DNA of 64,000 nt from Phycisphaerae bacterium (GTDB taxonomy: Bacteria; Planctomycetota; Phycisphaerae; Phycisphaerales; UBA1924): positions 105,734-169,733 of the forward strand of contig BQMO01000012.1 of the NCBI GenBank assembly GCA_022180725.1, written 5' to 3'. The notes under the pieces are model-generated. The model had not been told where the DNA came from. It saw only the letters and a list, made by a program, of their open reading frames with translations, and made no database searches. The position numbers and the translations under genes are program-made. Positions 38,847 to 47,805 of the stretch are shown piece by piece. Each line of letters begins with the position of its first letter. The stretch's first letter is position 1.

Positions 38847-39731
38847 ATGCCGACCTCACACGAACCTTCCCAGGCCGGGATCCCGCCGTGGTTGGGTGTC
38901 GTCCTGACCCCGTTGACGTTTCTGGTGGTCCTGGGGCACGACCTGATCGAGCGGGTCCGCGGGTTCGGGCTGTTCGTGCGGTTCGCCGGGGCGACGGCCC
39001 GGGGCATCCTGGATATCAAGACCTGGGCGCGCCGTGACCGCCTTCTCCGGCAGTTGTACCTCGTCGGAACCACTTCGATCCCGGTGCTGGCGATTACCGG
39101 CGGGTTCATCGGGATGATCCTCGCGTTCGAGGGGTATCGACAGTTCGAGTCGATCGGGCAGGAGTCGCGATTGGGCGGGGTGATCAACCTCTCGGTGGTC
39201 AAGCAGATCGGCCCGGTGCTCGCGGGGCTGATGCTCGCCGGGCGCGTGGGCTGCGCCCTGACGGCGGAACTGGGGACGATGCGCGTCACCGAGCAACTCG
39301 ACGCGATGCGCGCGATGGGGAGCGACCCGGTGCGGGTGCTCGTCGTGCCGCGGCTGCTGGCCTGCGTGCTCGTCATCCCCGCGCTCACCGTCGTCTCGAA
39401 CCTTTGCGGCGTGATCGGCGGGTTCCTGATCACCACGCGGTTCTATGACTCGGACCAGCAACTCTACTGGCGGTACTCCGAAGCCTTCATCAACTGGTTC
39501 GACGTGATGAGCGGGCTGATCAAGAGCGTGTTCTTCGGCGCGGGCATCGGGCTGGTCGCGTGCTGGAAGGGCTTTTCCTGCAAGCCCGGGGCCGAGGGCG
39601 TGGGCGAAGCCACCACCGATTCCTTCGTGACGTCCTTCATCACCATCATCATCATGAGCCTGGTGCTGGCCAAGGTGCTCAACGACATCGATTTCCTGAT
39701 GCGCGGCGGGGTCGATTCCGTGTTCCGCTGA
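38847..39731 (+). CDS. mlaE: MlaE-type ABC lipid-transport permease
   Basis: The 294-residue protein has five to six membrane helices and the MlaE signatures FIGMILAFEGYRQFESIG, IGPVLAGLMLAGRVGCALTA and ELGTMRVTEQLDAMRAMGSD. The family moves phospholipids or sterol-like substrates with MlaF ATPases and MCE-domain proteins. Neither lies next to it here; the nearest matching ATPase is at 1420-2244. ATG 38847 is chosen because an earlier ATG (38778) falls inside the terminator of the previous gene. Confidence 0.93.
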   Translation: MPTSHEPSQAGIPPWLGVVLTPLTFLVVLGHDLIERVRGFGLFVRFAGATARGILDIKTWARRDRLLRQLYLVGTTSIPVLAITGGFIGMILAFEGYRQFESIGQESRLGGVINLSVVKQIGPVLAGLMLAGRVGCALTAELGTMRVTEQLDAMRAMGSDPVRVLVVPRLLACVLVIPALTVVSNLCGVIGGFLITTRFYDSDQQLYWRYSEAFINWFDVMSGLIKSVFFGAGIGLVACWKGFSCKPGAEGVGEATTDSFVTSFITIIIMSLVLAKVLNDIDFLMRGGVDSVFR

Positions 39732-39746
39732 CGCCGCGACGATCGA

Positions 39747-40529
39747 TCAGGCATCGGCCGTCACGCGTCGTGGCGCGAAGGCAAAGGCGATCGCGAAGGT
39801 GCCGATCGCGCCGCTGAACGCGGCGGCGGGCAGACGCCACCCCGCGGCGGCCAGCGCGTCGCCATAAAAGTTGTGCGTCGGTCCCACCCCCCCGGCCTTG
39901 GGCATGAGTTGCAAGGCCGCCTGGAACTGCCACGTGTTCTCGCGCAACTCCCCGGGCTTGGGCGGCTTGTTGCCGCTTGTTGTCGGGTACTCCAGGCGTT
40001 CGTGCGTGAACCCGCCACCCCGGCCTTCGTGGCCGCGGACGAACTCGTGAAAATCGAACGACCAATCCCGCTGCCATGCGGCCCCGAAGGTCTTGGGATC
40101 GACCCCCGGGCGAGGCGTGCGCGTCACGATCACCAGCCGGTAGTCGTTGTTCCGGGTCAGGTCGTCGAGGAACTCCCGCTCGGTCTTGTTGACGGCGGGT
40201 GCAAACGCGAGCACGCGCATCCAGTCGTTGTGCGGGATGAGTTTCGGCAGGCGGTAGTCGCCCGGCACCGTTACGCGAAGGCGAAGATCGTCCTCGCCGT
40301 ACTTCACCACCAGGTACGGCTGGTCGGGAATGGCCAGGTCATTCGTCAGCGTCACCGGAATGCCGCCGAACGTGAACGCCGGCTCGCCGATGGTCTTGAA
40401 GGCGTAGATCTCGCGCGGGTGGTTCTTGTGGAACTCGCCGATCGTCCGGGCGATGCCCAGGCCGAAGTACACGCACGCGGCCCCCGAGAGCAGCGCAAGG
40501 CCGGCGGCGAGTAGGCGTGAACGATCCAT
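39747..40529 (-). CDS. Membrane-anchored protein of unknown function at the end of the respiratory operon
   Basis: The 260-residue protein has an N-terminal helix (LLAAGLALLSGAACVYFGLG), a hydrophilic domain of ~200 residues with many beta-like stretches (GIPVTLTNDLAIPDQPYLVV; FDFHEFVRGHEGRG), and a C-terminal helix (AFSGAIGTFAIAFAFA). No family is recognised. It is the last gene of the act-cta operon, 50 bp after ctaF, so a role in oxidase assembly or electron entry is possible. A TTG at 40574 would add 15 residues; ATG 40529 is chosen. Confidence 0.65.
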   Translation of the reverse strand: MDRSRLLAAGLALLSGAACVYFGLGIARTIGEFHKNHPREIYAFKTIGEPAFTFGGIPVTLTNDLAIPDQPYLVVKYGEDDLRLRVTVPGDYRLPKLIPHNDWMRVLAFAPAVNKTEREFLDDLTRNNDYRLVIVTRTPRPGVDPKTFGAAWQRDWSFDFHEFVRGHEGRGGGFTHERLEYPTTSGNKPPKPGELRENTWQFQAALQLMPKAGGVGPTHNFYGDALAAAGWRLPAAAFSGAIGTFAIAFAFAPRRVTADA

Positions 40530-40579
40530 GGCGTGCTTCGGATCTTCCGCTGAGACGTGCTCAGCGTCGAACAACTGGG

Positions 40580-41341
40580 CTAATGCGCCGGGGCCGCGTG
40601 CGCGTTGCCGGTGGCGGCTGTATCGAGGGCGCCCGAGAGGCCACGGCGCGGACGCGAGCGGTTCGCGGTGTTGCCCGTGTCCGCGTGCGAGGCGTGCCCG
40701 CCGTGCCCATGCCCGACGGTGGCGGCCTTGTCCGCCTCGAACTGTGCGAGAGCGGCGGCCTCGAGGGCGGCGTCGTCGAGTTCGGGGTGCGTGGCCTTGA
40801 TTTTGTCACGGAGACGCTTCAGATACTCGTTGCGGGCGTGCAACGCGACGGATTCGCCCACGGGGGTCGTGATGGCCTTGTTCTCGCTGATGCCCTCGCC
40901 CCCCCACAACTGCCCGCCTGTGCCGCCGGCGACGATCGGGCCGGCCTTCCAGTCGTACACCTGGCTCCGGTTGAACAGGTCCATCCCCGTGAAGCAGATG
41001 AAGATCGCCAGCGCCGCCAACGTGACACCCATGATCAGCGTGTTCACCGGGTTGTCGTACTTGAGTTGCATGAAGATCGCCATCACCAGCAGCGCCTTGA
41101 TGGTCGCGATGCTCATCGCGCCCGCCACGTTGACCCAATGCGGGAGCACCACGCCGAAGTAGGCCGAGGCCCACTGCTCGGCCTGGGCGAACCCGACGGT
41201 CATCGCCGTGAAGACGAGCAGGACGGCCAGGACGGCGCGGAGTTGCATCGGGCCGACGATGACGTGGCTGGCGTGGACGCCCGAGTGATGCGGGTCGAGT
41301 TCGTCGAAGGCCGCGGGGCTGGGAGTGGTGTCGTGTGCCAT
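40580..41341 (-). CDS. ctaF: Cytochrome c oxidase subunit IV with long His-containing C-terminus
   Basis: The 253-residue protein begins with three membrane helices in the COX4 prokaryotic pattern (LRAVLAVLLVFTAMTVGFAQ; NVAGAMSIATIKALLVMAIF with FMQLKYDN; LAALAIFICFTGMD). Usual subunit IV proteins end soon after; here a soluble tail of about 120 residues follows, with a predicted helix (EYLKRLRDKIKATHPEL) and VGHGHGGHASHADTG. It sits after ctaE in the act-cta operon and should stabilise the oxidase core. Confidence 0.88.
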   Translation of the reverse strand: MAHDTTPSPAAFDELDPHHSGVHASHVIVGPMQLRAVLAVLLVFTAMTVGFAQAEQWASAYFGVVLPHWVNVAGAMSIATIKALLVMAIFMQLKYDNPVNTLIMGVTLAALAIFICFTGMDLFNRSQVYDWKAGPIVAGGTGGQLWGGEGISENKAITTPVGESVALHARNEYLKRLRDKIKATHPELDDAALEAAALAQFEADKAATVGHGHGGHASHADTGNTANRSRPRRGLSGALDTAATGNAHAAPAH

Positions 41342-41363
41342 GGGTAACTTTCGTGCGTTCGCG

Positions 41364-42152
41364 TCAGTGGATGAGGTACAGGAGCGGGAAGAGGAAGATC
41401 CAGATGAGGTCCACCAGGTGCCAATACAACCCGGTGATCTCGACCCCGGCGTAGTAGGTCGGCCCGTAGACGCCCTTGCCGGCCAGGTGCCAGACGCGGG
41501 CGATGAGGGTCATGCCGATGAGGACGTGGGCGGCGTGAATGGCCGTGCCGCAGTAATAGATGGCCCACCAGACGGGAACCTGGGGATCAACGGCGAAGGG
41601 ATAGGTAAAGAGCATGCCGGGGCGCTTGCCGCCGTACCCCTCGACAAACTGGAACAGCCCGAAGAACGCGGTCTTTCCCTCGACGATCATCGACTCATGA
41701 TGATGCAGCGCGGGGTCGAGCACGAAGAAGTACCCCGACCACTTGGGGGTGTATTCGAGGGCGAGTTTCAGGATGACGAAGGCCAGGCCGAGGAGGAAGG
41801 TGACGGCGAGGTTCCACCTTGCACGGCTGATCTTGTTGGTCTGGATGCAGTAGATGCTCATCGCCATGGTGTACGACGAGACGAGCAGCACCGCCGTGTT
41901 GAAGGCGCCAATCTTCCAATCCAGTGCGGAGGACCCCTCCGCCCACGCCGTGGGGTAAAGCACCCGGAAGATCGCGTACCCGCAGAAGATGCCCCCGAAC
42001 AGGAGCACTTCCGTGGCCAGGAAGAGCCAGAAGCCGAGTTTGCACCCGTCGAACTCCTCGGCCTGGGTGCGCCAGTGATGCCCGTGAACGTATCGCTGCC
42101 AGCGTGCGGCGGTCGTTGGGCTGGCGGCGTTGGTGGCGTGCGGCGTGCTCAT
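41364..42152 (-). CDS. ctaE: Cytochrome c oxidase subunit III
   Basis: The 262-residue protein has six to seven membrane helices including GFWLFLATEVLLFGGIFCGY, GLAFVILKLALEY and the C-terminal GLYWHLVDLIWIFLFPLLYL, with conserved Glu in the second helix region. Subunit III keeps the proton path of subunit I active. It lies 33 bp after ctaD and 22 bp before ctaF. Confidence 0.95.
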   Translation of the reverse strand: MSTPHATNAASPTTAARWQRYVHGHHWRTQAEEFDGCKLGFWLFLATEVLLFGGIFCGYAIFRVLYPTAWAEGSSALDWKIGAFNTAVLLVSSYTMAMSIYCIQTNKISRARWNLAVTFLLGLAFVILKLALEYTPKWSGYFFVLDPALHHHESMIVEGKTAFFGLFQFVEGYGGKRPGMLFTYPFAVDPQVPVWWAIYYCGTAIHAAHVLIGMTLIARVWHLAGKGVYGPTYYAGVEITGLYWHLVDLIWIFLFPLLYLIH

Positions 42153-42185
42153 GCGGCGTTTCTCGCGTGGTTCAGGTGGTACGGC

Positions 42186-43940
42186 TCAGTGCGCCCCGGC
42201 TGCTTTCAGGTTCTCCGCGGGCACGGGGTAGTCTTTCGGATCCCAGTGATACGGCACGGCGGACTCGTAGTCGTACGGGCCGTGCGTCACCAATGGCTCG
42301 TGCGGGAAGTTGTGCTCTTCGGGCGGGCTGTCCGCCAGCCACTCCAGCGTCAGGCCGCCCCACGGGTTCTTCTCCGCCTTGCGCCCCGCCACCAGGCTCT
42401 GCACCAGCACGAACAGGTGCCACAGGAACCCGACGAGCAGGATCAACGATCCGCCGGTGGAGATATGGTGCCAGATCTGCATCTCGTCGACGTACGAGGC
42501 GTAGCGACGGGGCATACCGCGCGTGCCCATGAAGAACTGCGTGAAGAACGTCACGTTGAACCCGATGAAGACGATGACCGCGGCGATCATCGCCTGCTTC
42601 TCGTTGTATGTCTTGCCGAACATCTTGGGCCACCAGTGGTGGATGCCCCCGATGATGGCCATGATCGTCCCGCCCATCATGACGTAGTGGAAGTGGGCGA
42701 CCACGAAGTAGGTATCGTGCAGGTGCAGGTCGGTCGAGAGCGTGCCCAGCGGCAGCCCCGTCAGCCCGCCGATCGAGAACGTGAACAGGAAGATCAACGC
42801 GTACAGCATCGGCGCGTTGATCGAGATCGAGCCTTTGTAGAGCGTGGCGATCCAGTTGAAGACCTTCACCGCCGTGGGAATGGCCACCAGGAACGTGAGC
42901 CCCGAGAAGATCATGCTCGCGGTCTCGGACATGCTGGTGAACATGTGGTGTCCCCAGACGATGAACGACACGCCCGCGATGCCCAGGCTCGCGAAGGCCA
43001 CGGCCTTGTACCCGAAGATCTTCTTGTGCGCGTGGACGCCGATCAGTTCCGAGATGATGGCCATGCCCGGGAGGATCATCACGTACACCACCGGGTGGCT
43101 GTAGAACCAGAAGAAGTGCTGGAAGAGCACCGGGTCGCCCCCCAGCGCGGGGTCGAAGATGCCGATGCGCGTGAACCGCTCGAACGCCAGGAGCAGCAGC
43201 GTGATGCCGATGACCGGCGTGGCGAGCACCTGGATGATCGCGCTCGAGTAAATGCCCCAGACGAAGAGCGGCATGTCGAACCAGCCCATGCCGGGGGCGC
43301 GCAGCTTGTGCACCGTCACCACGAAGTTCAGCCCCGTCAGGATCGATGAGAACCCGAGGATGAACGCCGCCAGCACCATCAGCACGACCTTGGGCTGCCC
43401 GAGCCAACTCGAACTCGAGTACGGGGTGTAGAACGTCCACCCGGTGTCCACCCCGCCGAGAATGATCGAACAGACCGCGAAGATCGACCCGACCACGTAG
43501 ATGTACCACGAAAGCAGGTTGAGTTTGGGGAACGCGACGTCCTTGGCCCCGAGCATGAGCGGGAGCACGAAGTTGCCGATCGACGCCGGCACGCTCGGCA
43601 CGATCACCATGAACACCATGATCGCCCCGTGCAGCGTGAACAGCACGTTGTACATGTTGTTCCCGGCCTCGAGCGAGACCGCATCGCTCGAACCGAAGAG
43701 TTGGCCCTTCACCCCGACGATGGCGCCCGCGGCGTCCTGGATGGGGCGGACGGGTTCGAGCAGTTCGAGGCGTACCGCGATGGCGGCCATGCCCCCGAAG
43801 AAGAACATGGTCATGATCGCGAAGAGGTACATGACCCCGATCTTCTTGTGATCGACGGTCGTGGCCCAGTCGACCACGTTGGTCCAGAAGGAGCCCTTGG
43901 ACTCCAGGTAACTCCCGCCGTGATGTCCGTATCCTGACAT
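42186..43940 (-). CDS. ctaD: Cytochrome c oxidase subunit I, A2-type (caa3)
   Basis: The 584-residue catalytic subunit has about twelve helices and binds haem a and the haem a3-CuB centre. The CuB/Tyr region reads WFYSHPVVYVMILPG, so the Glu of A1 oxidases (HPEVY) is replaced and the YS motif of A2 oxidases is present at about residue 283. VWGHHMFTSM supplies two more CuB histidines and DTYFVVAHFHYV the haem histidines. The N-terminus is His-rich (SGYGHHGG). It is the terminal oxidase fed by the Act complex. Confidence 0.97.
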   Translation of the reverse strand: MSGYGHHGGSYLESKGSFWTNVVDWATTVDHKKIGVMYLFAIMTMFFFGGMAAIAVRLELLEPVRPIQDAAGAIVGVKGQLFGSSDAVSLEAGNNMYNVLFTLHGAIMVFMVIVPSVPASIGNFVLPLMLGAKDVAFPKLNLLSWYIYVVGSIFAVCSIILGGVDTGWTFYTPYSSSSWLGQPKVVLMVLAAFILGFSSILTGLNFVVTVHKLRAPGMGWFDMPLFVWGIYSSAIIQVLATPVIGITLLLLAFERFTRIGIFDPALGGDPVLFQHFFWFYSHPVVYVMILPGMAIISELIGVHAHKKIFGYKAVAFASLGIAGVSFIVWGHHMFTSMSETASMIFSGLTFLVAIPTAVKVFNWIATLYKGSISINAPMLYALIFLFTFSIGGLTGLPLGTLSTDLHLHDTYFVVAHFHYVMMGGTIMAIIGGIHHWWPKMFGKTYNEKQAMIAAVIVFIGFNVTFFTQFFMGTRGMPRRYASYVDEMQIWHHISTGGSLILLVGFLWHLFVLVQSLVAGRKAEKNPWGGLTLEWLADSPPEEHNFPHEPLVTHGPYDYESAVPYHWDPKDYPVPAENLKAAGAH

Positions 43941-43986
43941 GGATCGATCTCCGAACGTTCGAGCGGGCGCGGCCCCGCGGGTGTGC

Positions 43987-45123
43987 TTACTGCGTGGGGG
44001 TCTCGCTCTTCGGGGCGTGCACGCTGATGGACTTCATGTATTCGAGGATGCCCTGGACCTGGCTCGGGTTGAGCAGGCCGCGGAACGACGTCATATTCTG
44101 CTTCTCGTATCCCTTCACGATCTTGGCGCCCGGCTCGAAGATGGACTCGAGGATGTAGGCGTCGTCCACCAGAACCTGCGAGCCGTCCTTGAGCGTCTCC
44201 GTCTTGCCGTAGAGGTCCTTCCAGGTGGGGCCGGTGCTCGACGAACCGTCGTCGGTGTGGCAGGAGGCACACTTGGTCTTGAACAACCGCTTGCCGAGTT
44301 CGATCGGGTCGCTCGGCGTGCCGATGGCGGTGTGCCAGGCCTCGTACACCGAAGGCTCGACGACGCGGATGAAGGCCGCCATCTCGGAGTGCTCCGTGCC
44401 GCAGTACTCGGCGCAGAAGACCAGGTGCTCGGTGTACGCCGCCCCGGAGAGCGCCACCAGGTCGGGACGCTTCTTGCCCTCGGGCGAATCCTTGGACACC
44501 ACCTCGTGGCGGGTCGTCGTTTTCTCGTTCGGGCCGTCGGCCTCGAACCAGACGGTCATGAGGCGGTTGGGGACCACGTCCTGCTTGATGCGGAAATCGG
44601 GCACCCAGAAGGCGTGCAGCACGTCCTTGCTCTGCATCTTCAGGCGGACTGGGGTCTTGGCCGGCATGTAGAACACGGGGATCTCGCGGAACCCCACGCG
44701 TCCGGTGGTCGGGGTTTCGGACCCGTTGGGGTAGTTGATCTGCCAGCCCCACTTGAACGCCGTGAGGTTCATGTCGATGGCGTGCCCGGGGGCGACGATC
44801 TTGTCGATGTAGCCGTAGAACCCCTTGAAGAAGATCCACACCAGAAACAGGCTGGGGATGACCGTCCAGACGATCTCCAGCGGCGTGTTGTGCGACGAAC
44901 TGGGCGGGGCGATGGTGCCGGGCTTGCGGCGGTACTTGATGACGAAGATCACCATCAGGATCATCAGGCCCACGAACCAGATCACGCAGAACCACCAGAG
45001 CCAGATGAACATGAAGTCGGTCTCGCGGCCGACCTCGGTCGAGGCCGGGTGCCGGAGCCACGTGCGGGTCCAGAACCCGTCGGCGAGGGAGAAGAGCGGC
45101 GTCATGTCGGAAGGCGTGTGCAT
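43987..45123 (-). CDS. ctaC: Cytochrome c oxidase subunit II with fused cytochrome c (caa3-type)
   Basis: The 378-residue protein has two N-terminal helices (FCVIWFVGLMILMVIFVI; TVIPSLFLVWIFFKGF), a cupredoxin domain whose CuA ligands sit in VFCAEYCGTEHSEM (~235-248) and a C-terminal cytochrome c domain with CASCH (~286) and MTSFRGLLNPSQVQGILEYM supplying the Met ligand. The fused haem replaces a soluble cytochrome c, which fits direct transfer from the Act complex. 46 bp upstream of ctaD. Confidence 0.96.
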   Translation of the reverse strand: MHTPSDMTPLFSLADGFWTRTWLRHPASTEVGRETDFMFIWLWWFCVIWFVGLMILMVIFVIKYRRKPGTIAPPSSSHNTPLEIVWTVIPSLFLVWIFFKGFYGYIDKIVAPGHAIDMNLTAFKWGWQINYPNGSETPTTGRVGFREIPVFYMPAKTPVRLKMQSKDVLHAFWVPDFRIKQDVVPNRLMTVWFEADGPNEKTTTRHEVVSKDSPEGKKRPDLVALSGAAYTEHLVFCAEYCGTEHSEMAAFIRVVEPSVYEAWHTAIGTPSDPIELGKRLFKTKCASCHTDDGSSSTGPTWKDLYGKTETLKDGSQVLVDDAYILESIFEPGAKIVKGYEKQNMTSFRGLLNPSQVQGILEYMKSISVHAPKSETPTQ

Positions 45124-45130
45124 GATGGAC

Positions 45131-46015
45131 TTATCCCGTCGTGACCGTCGGAGTCGCCGCGCCCAGGGCCGGGGCCGGGGTCGCGTGCTTGCGTCGATGT
45201 TCGGCTCGGATCATGAGGGCGATCCCCACGCCCACGATGAGCAGGGTGACCGCGCCGCCCACCTGCATGAGGCGGACGACATGCAGGGTGTACTTCCCGA
45301 TACTGGCGTCGAAGACATAGCAGAAGGAGAGGAATCGTTCACCAATCGTCTTGCGGACCTTGCCCTCGGAAGCCTCGATGATGGCGAGGGTGAGGTCGCG
45401 GGCGTCGTCGGGATAGCCGTAGAGGTACCGGCTGATGCGCCCGTCGGGCGTGATGATGAACTGGCAGATCGGGTGCGAGTAGTTGCCGTCGCTGAGTTTG
45501 CGGTACTGGAAGCCCAGGGCGTCGGCCAGTTCGCGCGAGGCCGACTCCGTCCCTGTGTGGAATCGCCACCCCTCGGCGACCCCCGGTTCGGATCGGTTTG
45601 GGTAGGCGCTCAGGTACGTCTCTTTGGCGGCGGCGGCCTTGGCCGTCGTCTCGCGCGGATCGAAACTGAAAATCAACGCGTTGAACTGCTTGCCCGGCCG
45701 GTAGTCCATCTTCGCGAACACCTGCGCCTGCTTGCTCAGCACCAGGTCGCACACCAGCGGACAGTCGTAATACACCAGCGTCACCACCGCCGGCTTGTTC
45801 GTGTTTGTAAAGTACTCCCGCAGGGCCACCGCCTTGCCCTCGTCGTTCACGAATGTCAGTTCGAGCGGGAGGGTTTTGCCGATCTGCTCGGCCACGTCCA
45901 TCCCGCGGATCTGCGCGGGCGTCTCGTAGTAGTTTTCCTGCGCCGCGGCGCGCCACGCCACGGCCCCCAGCACGAGGGCGGCCGACACGACGAGTTGGCG
46001 AACGAGGCGGTTCAT
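45131..46015 (-). CDS. SCO1/SenC-family copper chaperone
   Basis: The 294-residue protein has a signal peptide (LVVSAALVLGAVAWRAAAQ), a thioredoxin-fold SCO domain with the copper-binding CPLVC pair (in YYDCPLVCDLV) and the third ligand His in SHPICQFIITPDG, and a C-terminal membrane helix (VGGAVTLLIVGVGIALMI). SCO proteins deliver copper to CuA of subunit II. The gene sits just upstream of ctaC (7 bp apart). Confidence 0.92.
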   Translation of the reverse strand: MNRLVRQLVVSAALVLGAVAWRAAAQENYYETPAQIRGMDVAEQIGKTLPLELTFVNDEGKAVALREYFTNTNKPAVVTLVYYDCPLVCDLVLSKQAQVFAKMDYRPGKQFNALIFSFDPRETTAKAAAAKETYLSAYPNRSEPGVAEGWRFHTGTESASRELADALGFQYRKLSDGNYSHPICQFIITPDGRISRYLYGYPDDARDLTLAIIEASEGKVRKTIGERFLSFCYVFDASIGKYTLHVVRLMQVGGAVTLLIVGVGIALMIRAEHRRKHATPAPALGAATPTVTTG

Positions 46016-46017
46016 CG

Positions 46018-46428
46018 TTATCGCTTCGCGTAGTCCGCAACGACCTTCTCCATGGCCTTGCCGATCGGAATCTGCACCCGGTCACCCCCCTCGGGCGACC
46101 AGGAATACTCCTCGTTCCCCTTGTACGCCCCCACAGACAGCACCGCCTCGGCGCTGTCCCGGGCGGCCCGGGCCGGCGCCGACAGGTGCTGCCACCCCTG
46201 ACGTTCTTCCTTGTCCTGCTTATGCGCCGTCGTGTACGACGAGAAATACATCCCCAGCGCCACCATCACCACAACCAGCGCCACCGTCGTGAACGCGCCC
46301 CAGATGGAGATGCTCGTCACGTTCAGCACCGCGAGGTGCTCGGTCTGCGGCAGCCCCTCGGTGGCCTCGTGATGGTGCCACGAATCAGCGTGCTCGTGAA
46401 CTTCGGGGGTGGTGTTGTGCCCTGACAT
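46018..46428 (-). CDS. Small membrane protein with His-rich N-terminus in the act-cta operon
   Basis: The 136-residue protein has a His-rich N-terminus (EVHEHADSWHHHEATEG), one membrane helix (TSISIWGAFTTVALVVVMVA, ~38-60) and a soluble C-terminus ending VVADYAKR. It is not recognised as a standard oxidase subunit. It lies between actF and the SCO gene, where other organisms can carry small accessory genes of the Act complex; His residues could hold copper on its way to SCO or CtaC. Confidence 0.7.
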   Translation of the reverse strand: MSGHNTTPEVHEHADSWHHHEATEGLPQTEHLAVLNVTSISIWGAFTTVALVVVMVALGMYFSSYTTAHKQDKEERQGWQHLSAPARAARDSAEAVLSVGAYKGNEEYSWSPEGGDRVQIPIGKAMEKVVADYAKR

Positions 46429-46482
46429 CGTTCGGTCCCTTGTCTCGACCCGGCGGATGCCGCCGACAGGTCGGATGTGCGT

Positions 46483-47805
46483 TCAGACGTAGTTGCGGTG
46501 CTCCAATGATTCGTCGATCCACGGGTCGTTGTGGGCGACCAGCGACAGCCCGGGGATCTTCACGATGAGGAACCCGACAAGCACGGCGAATAGCCCCACG
46601 ATCGCCGCCAGGTCCACCCACAGGTGTCCCATGATGTGGGGGGGCAGGCCCGTGCCCGCGTCCACCATCGGGCGGAGCACAAAGTAGATGTCCGCGAAGT
46701 GCATGCCCAGGCACCACAGCGCCACCAGCCCCAGGGCCAGCGGGCTTTTCTTCACCGGGCGGAACAGCACGATCAGGAACGGCGCGATGAAGTGCCCGAT
46801 CATCAGCGTGATGCCCAGCGTGCGCCAGGGCGAGCCTTCGAACGTGCGGAAGTAGTAGTACGCCGTTTCTTCCGGGATGTTGCCGTACCAGATCAGGAAG
46901 TACTGGCTGAAGGAGATGTACGCCCAGAACACCGTGAAACTGAAGAGGATCTTGCCCTTGTCGTGGAAGTGCTCGCTCGTGACCACGCCCTCGAGCTTGC
47001 CCACGGCCTTGAGGCGGGCGAAGACAAGCACCAGCAGGGCCATGGCCGAGAAGGCGGCCCCCGAGAAGTACCACACCGGCCACATCGTGCTGAAGAACTT
47101 GAAGTCCACGCTCATCAGCCAGTCGAACGACGCGAACGCCGTCGTCAGGGCGAAGAGCAGCATGCCCCACGAACTCGTGAAGCGCGCCTTGGCCGCGAGC
47201 TCCACGCTCGGGGAGGCGTCCTGCGCCCGGCTCAGGGCGCACAACCGTCGCGAGAGCAACGTCCACACCACGCCGTAGACCAGCGCCCGCGCGAGGAAGA
47301 ACACCGGCAACACCGGCTCGGTAGCGACTTTGTGCGTGTCATGGTCGACGATGTGGTTGGGAAGGTAGAAGAACGCGGACTTCACCTGCAACGCGTGGTC
47401 GTGGTAGTACGCCGGGTTCAGCCACGCGAAGAGCAGTCCGTGGTTCGCGATCTCGATCACCAGCGCGGGCAGCACGAGCAGCCACGCGAACGGGAGGAAC
47501 GAGGCCAGATTTTCGCACTGGCGGCGGATGGTCGCCGACCACCCGGCGTTGGTCAAGTGGAAGACCATCGTGAAGAACAACCCGCCCAGGGCCATGGCGA
47601 GAACGCCCATCGCCCCGGTGTGGTAGACGGCCAGGGCGTGCTTCTTCGTCACGCCCGCGGCCCCGCTCAGGCCCATGCCCAGCACCGCGAGCGCCGCGAG
47701 CAGCCCGACGACGATCAGCGCCATGCCGACGCCGCGCCCGGCGCCTTTGGCGAGCGTGATGTTGTCCGCGGCGAGTTGAGGCCGGTGAACCGGCGCGGTG
47801 GTCAT
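46483..47805 (-). CDS. actF: Alternative complex III subunit ActF (NrfD-like quinol-binding protein)
   Basis: The 440-residue protein has about ten helices without cofactor motifs, the ActF pattern: ALYHTG-type start (HALAVYHTGAMGVLAMALGG), SSWGMLLFALTTAFASFDWL and FSFTVFWAYISFSQYFLIWY, then the C-terminal NrfD-like region. The ATG overlaps the actE stop (ATGA). It is shorter and lacks iron-sulphur ligands, so its role is membrane anchoring or quinol access. Confidence 0.92.
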   Translation of the reverse strand: MTTAPVHRPQLAADNITLAKGAGRGVGMALIVVGLLAALAVLGMGLSGAAGVTKKHALAVYHTGAMGVLAMALGGLFFTMVFHLTNAGWSATIRRQCENLASFLPFAWLLVLPALVIEIANHGLLFAWLNPAYYHDHALQVKSAFFYLPNHIVDHDTHKVATEPVLPVFFLARALVYGVVWTLLSRRLCALSRAQDASPSVELAAKARFTSSWGMLLFALTTAFASFDWLMSVDFKFFSTMWPVWYFSGAAFSAMALLVLVFARLKAVGKLEGVVTSEHFHDKGKILFSFTVFWAYISFSQYFLIWYGNIPEETAYYYFRTFEGSPWRTLGITLMIGHFIAPFLIVLFRPVKKSPLALGLVALWCLGMHFADIYFVLRPMVDAGTGLPPHIMGHLWVDLAAIVGLFAVLVGFLIVKIPGLSLVAHNDPWIDESLEHRNYV

